Position numbers and translations under genes: made by a program. From a bacterium (GTDB lineage: Bacteria; Pseudomonadota; Gammaproteobacteria; Burkholderiales; Thiobacteraceae), in contig DAIAMA010000071.1 of assembly GCA_027438535.1 (NCBI GenBank), positions 1 to 6,582 on the forward strand: DNA of 6,582 nt. The letters are read 5' to 3'. Positions 6,205 to 6,582 of this stretch are shown in pieces (within the stretch, counting starts at the first letter, position 1; every line of letters begins with the position of its first letter). The notes below the pieces were generated by a model. That model was not told where the DNA came from. It was given only the letters and a program-made list of their open reading frames with translations, and ran no database searches.

Positions 6205-6582
6205 ATGTCATCTGTCACATTTCGTGAAATCGAGGGCCGTAGCCCGCGCTACTGGTTTTTACTCGGCCTGATCGCCCTATTCGCCGCGCTGGGCCTCGGC
6301 GCGGCCTATTACATGGAGCATTTCGGCCATATCGTCACCGGCATGAACAATTCCGTGGTGTGGGGCATGCCGCACGTGTTCGCGGTATTTTTGATCGTCG
6401 CCGCCTCCGGCGCGCTCAATGTCGCCTCCATCGGATCGGTGTTCGGCAAGCTCATGTACAAGCCGCTCGCGCCCTTGTCCGGCTTGCTTGCCATCGCCCT
6501 GTTAGCGGGCGGCCTCACGGTGCTCATGCTGGATCTGGGGCGCCCGGACCGGTTGATCGTCGCCATGACCTATTACAATTTC
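6205..6582 (+). CDS. dsrP: DsrP, N-terminal 126 residues (cut by the window end)
   Basis: This is the start of the NrfD-like membrane subunit of DsrMKJOP. From ATG at 6205 it reads MSSVTFREIEGRSPRYWF, then a first transmembrane segment (about residues 17-37), a loop, a second segment (about 55-75) and a third (about 92-107), before MLDLGRPDRLIVAMTYYNF at the last base. The final 59 bases recur inverted at 5129-5187, where the rest of the gene continues on the opposite strand. A GAAGG about 10 nt upstream, within the end of dsrO, serves as ribosome site, and only 3 bp separate the genes. The frame is intact to the edge, so the gene is cut by the end of the sequence and not mutated. Confidence 0.92.
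   Translation, partial: MSSVTFREIEGRSPRYWFLLGLIALFAALGLGAAYYMEHFGHIVTGMNNSVVWGMPHVFAVFLIVAASGALNVASIGSVFGKLMYKPLAPLSGLLAIALLAGGLTVLMLDLGRPDRLIVAMTYYNF
6524..6582 (-). repeat. 59-bp perfect inverted repeat, copy 2 (last bases of the window)
   Basis: This is the reverse complement of 5129-5187. It ends exactly at the last base of the window, which is what an assembler does when a contig is stopped at a word already used elsewhere. See the entry for copy 1. Confidence 0.97.

Noticed and set aside
5129..6582. A phase-variable invertible segment flanked by inverted repeats
   Set aside because: Flipping 5188-6523 would restore dsrP, but dsrJ would then have 59 bp of dsrP in its coding sequence, so no orientation has all genes intact. 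No recombinase is seen, and the second repeat coincides with the sequence end.
4298..6582. Two dsrP paralogues on opposite strands
   Set aside because: The shared 59 bp are identical, and the pieces are complementary with no other overlap; one gene in two pieces explains it better.
1..6582. CRISPR array, tRNA, rRNA, insertion sequence or phage genes
   Set aside because: No spaced direct repeats, RNA gene structure, transposase or integrase was found; nearly all bases are covered by dsr-related coding sequence.

Overview
The window holds the 3' part of a reverse-type dissimilatory sulfite reductase (rDsr) locus from a sulfur-oxidising bacterium, plus the cofactor genes that follow it. Recognised genes are dsrJ (3' part), dsrO, dsrP (two pieces), dsrN, dsrR, a dihydrolipoamide dehydrogenase gene and the 5' part of cysG. 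Co-occurrence of dsrJOP, dsrN and dsrR matches the dsr operon of sulfur oxidisers such as Allochromatium vinosum and Thiobacillus. Base composition looks GC-rich. A beta- or gammaproteobacterial sulfur oxidiser is my best guess; the genus cannot be told.

Layout. On the minus strand, reading from right to left: the C-terminal 295 codons of dsrP (5187 to 4298), a short gap with a strong ribosome binding site and a 13-codon open frame (4272-4231), dsrN (4186-2786), dsrR (2767-2435), a dihydrolipoamide dehydrogenase gene (2411-951), and cysG (917 to beyond base 1). On the plus strand, starting at about 5183: the 3' part of dsrJ, complete dsrO (5431-6201), and the first 126 codons of dsrP (6205-6582, cut by the window end).

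The two arms point away from each other and look artificially joined. A 59-bp perfect inverted repeat (5129-5187 and 6524-6582) lies exactly where the two dsrP pieces overlap, and the second copy is the last 59 bases of the window. Taking the plus arm and continuing through the repeat into the minus arm gives one uninterrupted, colinear order, dsrJ-dsrO-dsrP-dsrN-dsrR-lpd-cysG, with a 402-residue DsrP. The simplest reading is an inverted amplification or assembly chimera with its junction at about 5183-5188, where dsrJ is abruptly fused to inverted dsrP, and not a real rearrangement.

How the genes work together. DsrMKJOP is a transmembrane electron-transfer complex: DsrJ is a periplasmic trihaem cytochrome c, DsrO a Tat-exported ferredoxin-like protein with sixteen cluster cysteines, and DsrP an NrfD-like quinone-interacting membrane subunit. 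It works with cytoplasmic DsrAB sulfite reductase, whose prosthetic group is an amidated sirohaem. CysG makes sirohaem and DsrN is the glutamine-dependent amidase that converts it to the amide, so the cofactor chain sits next to the enzyme genes. DsrR is an A-type scaffold-like protein without cysteines, linked to control of dsr expression. The lipoamide dehydrogenase is the least expected member. It carries a natural run of six histidines and a cysteine-containing variant of the C-terminal active-site motif.
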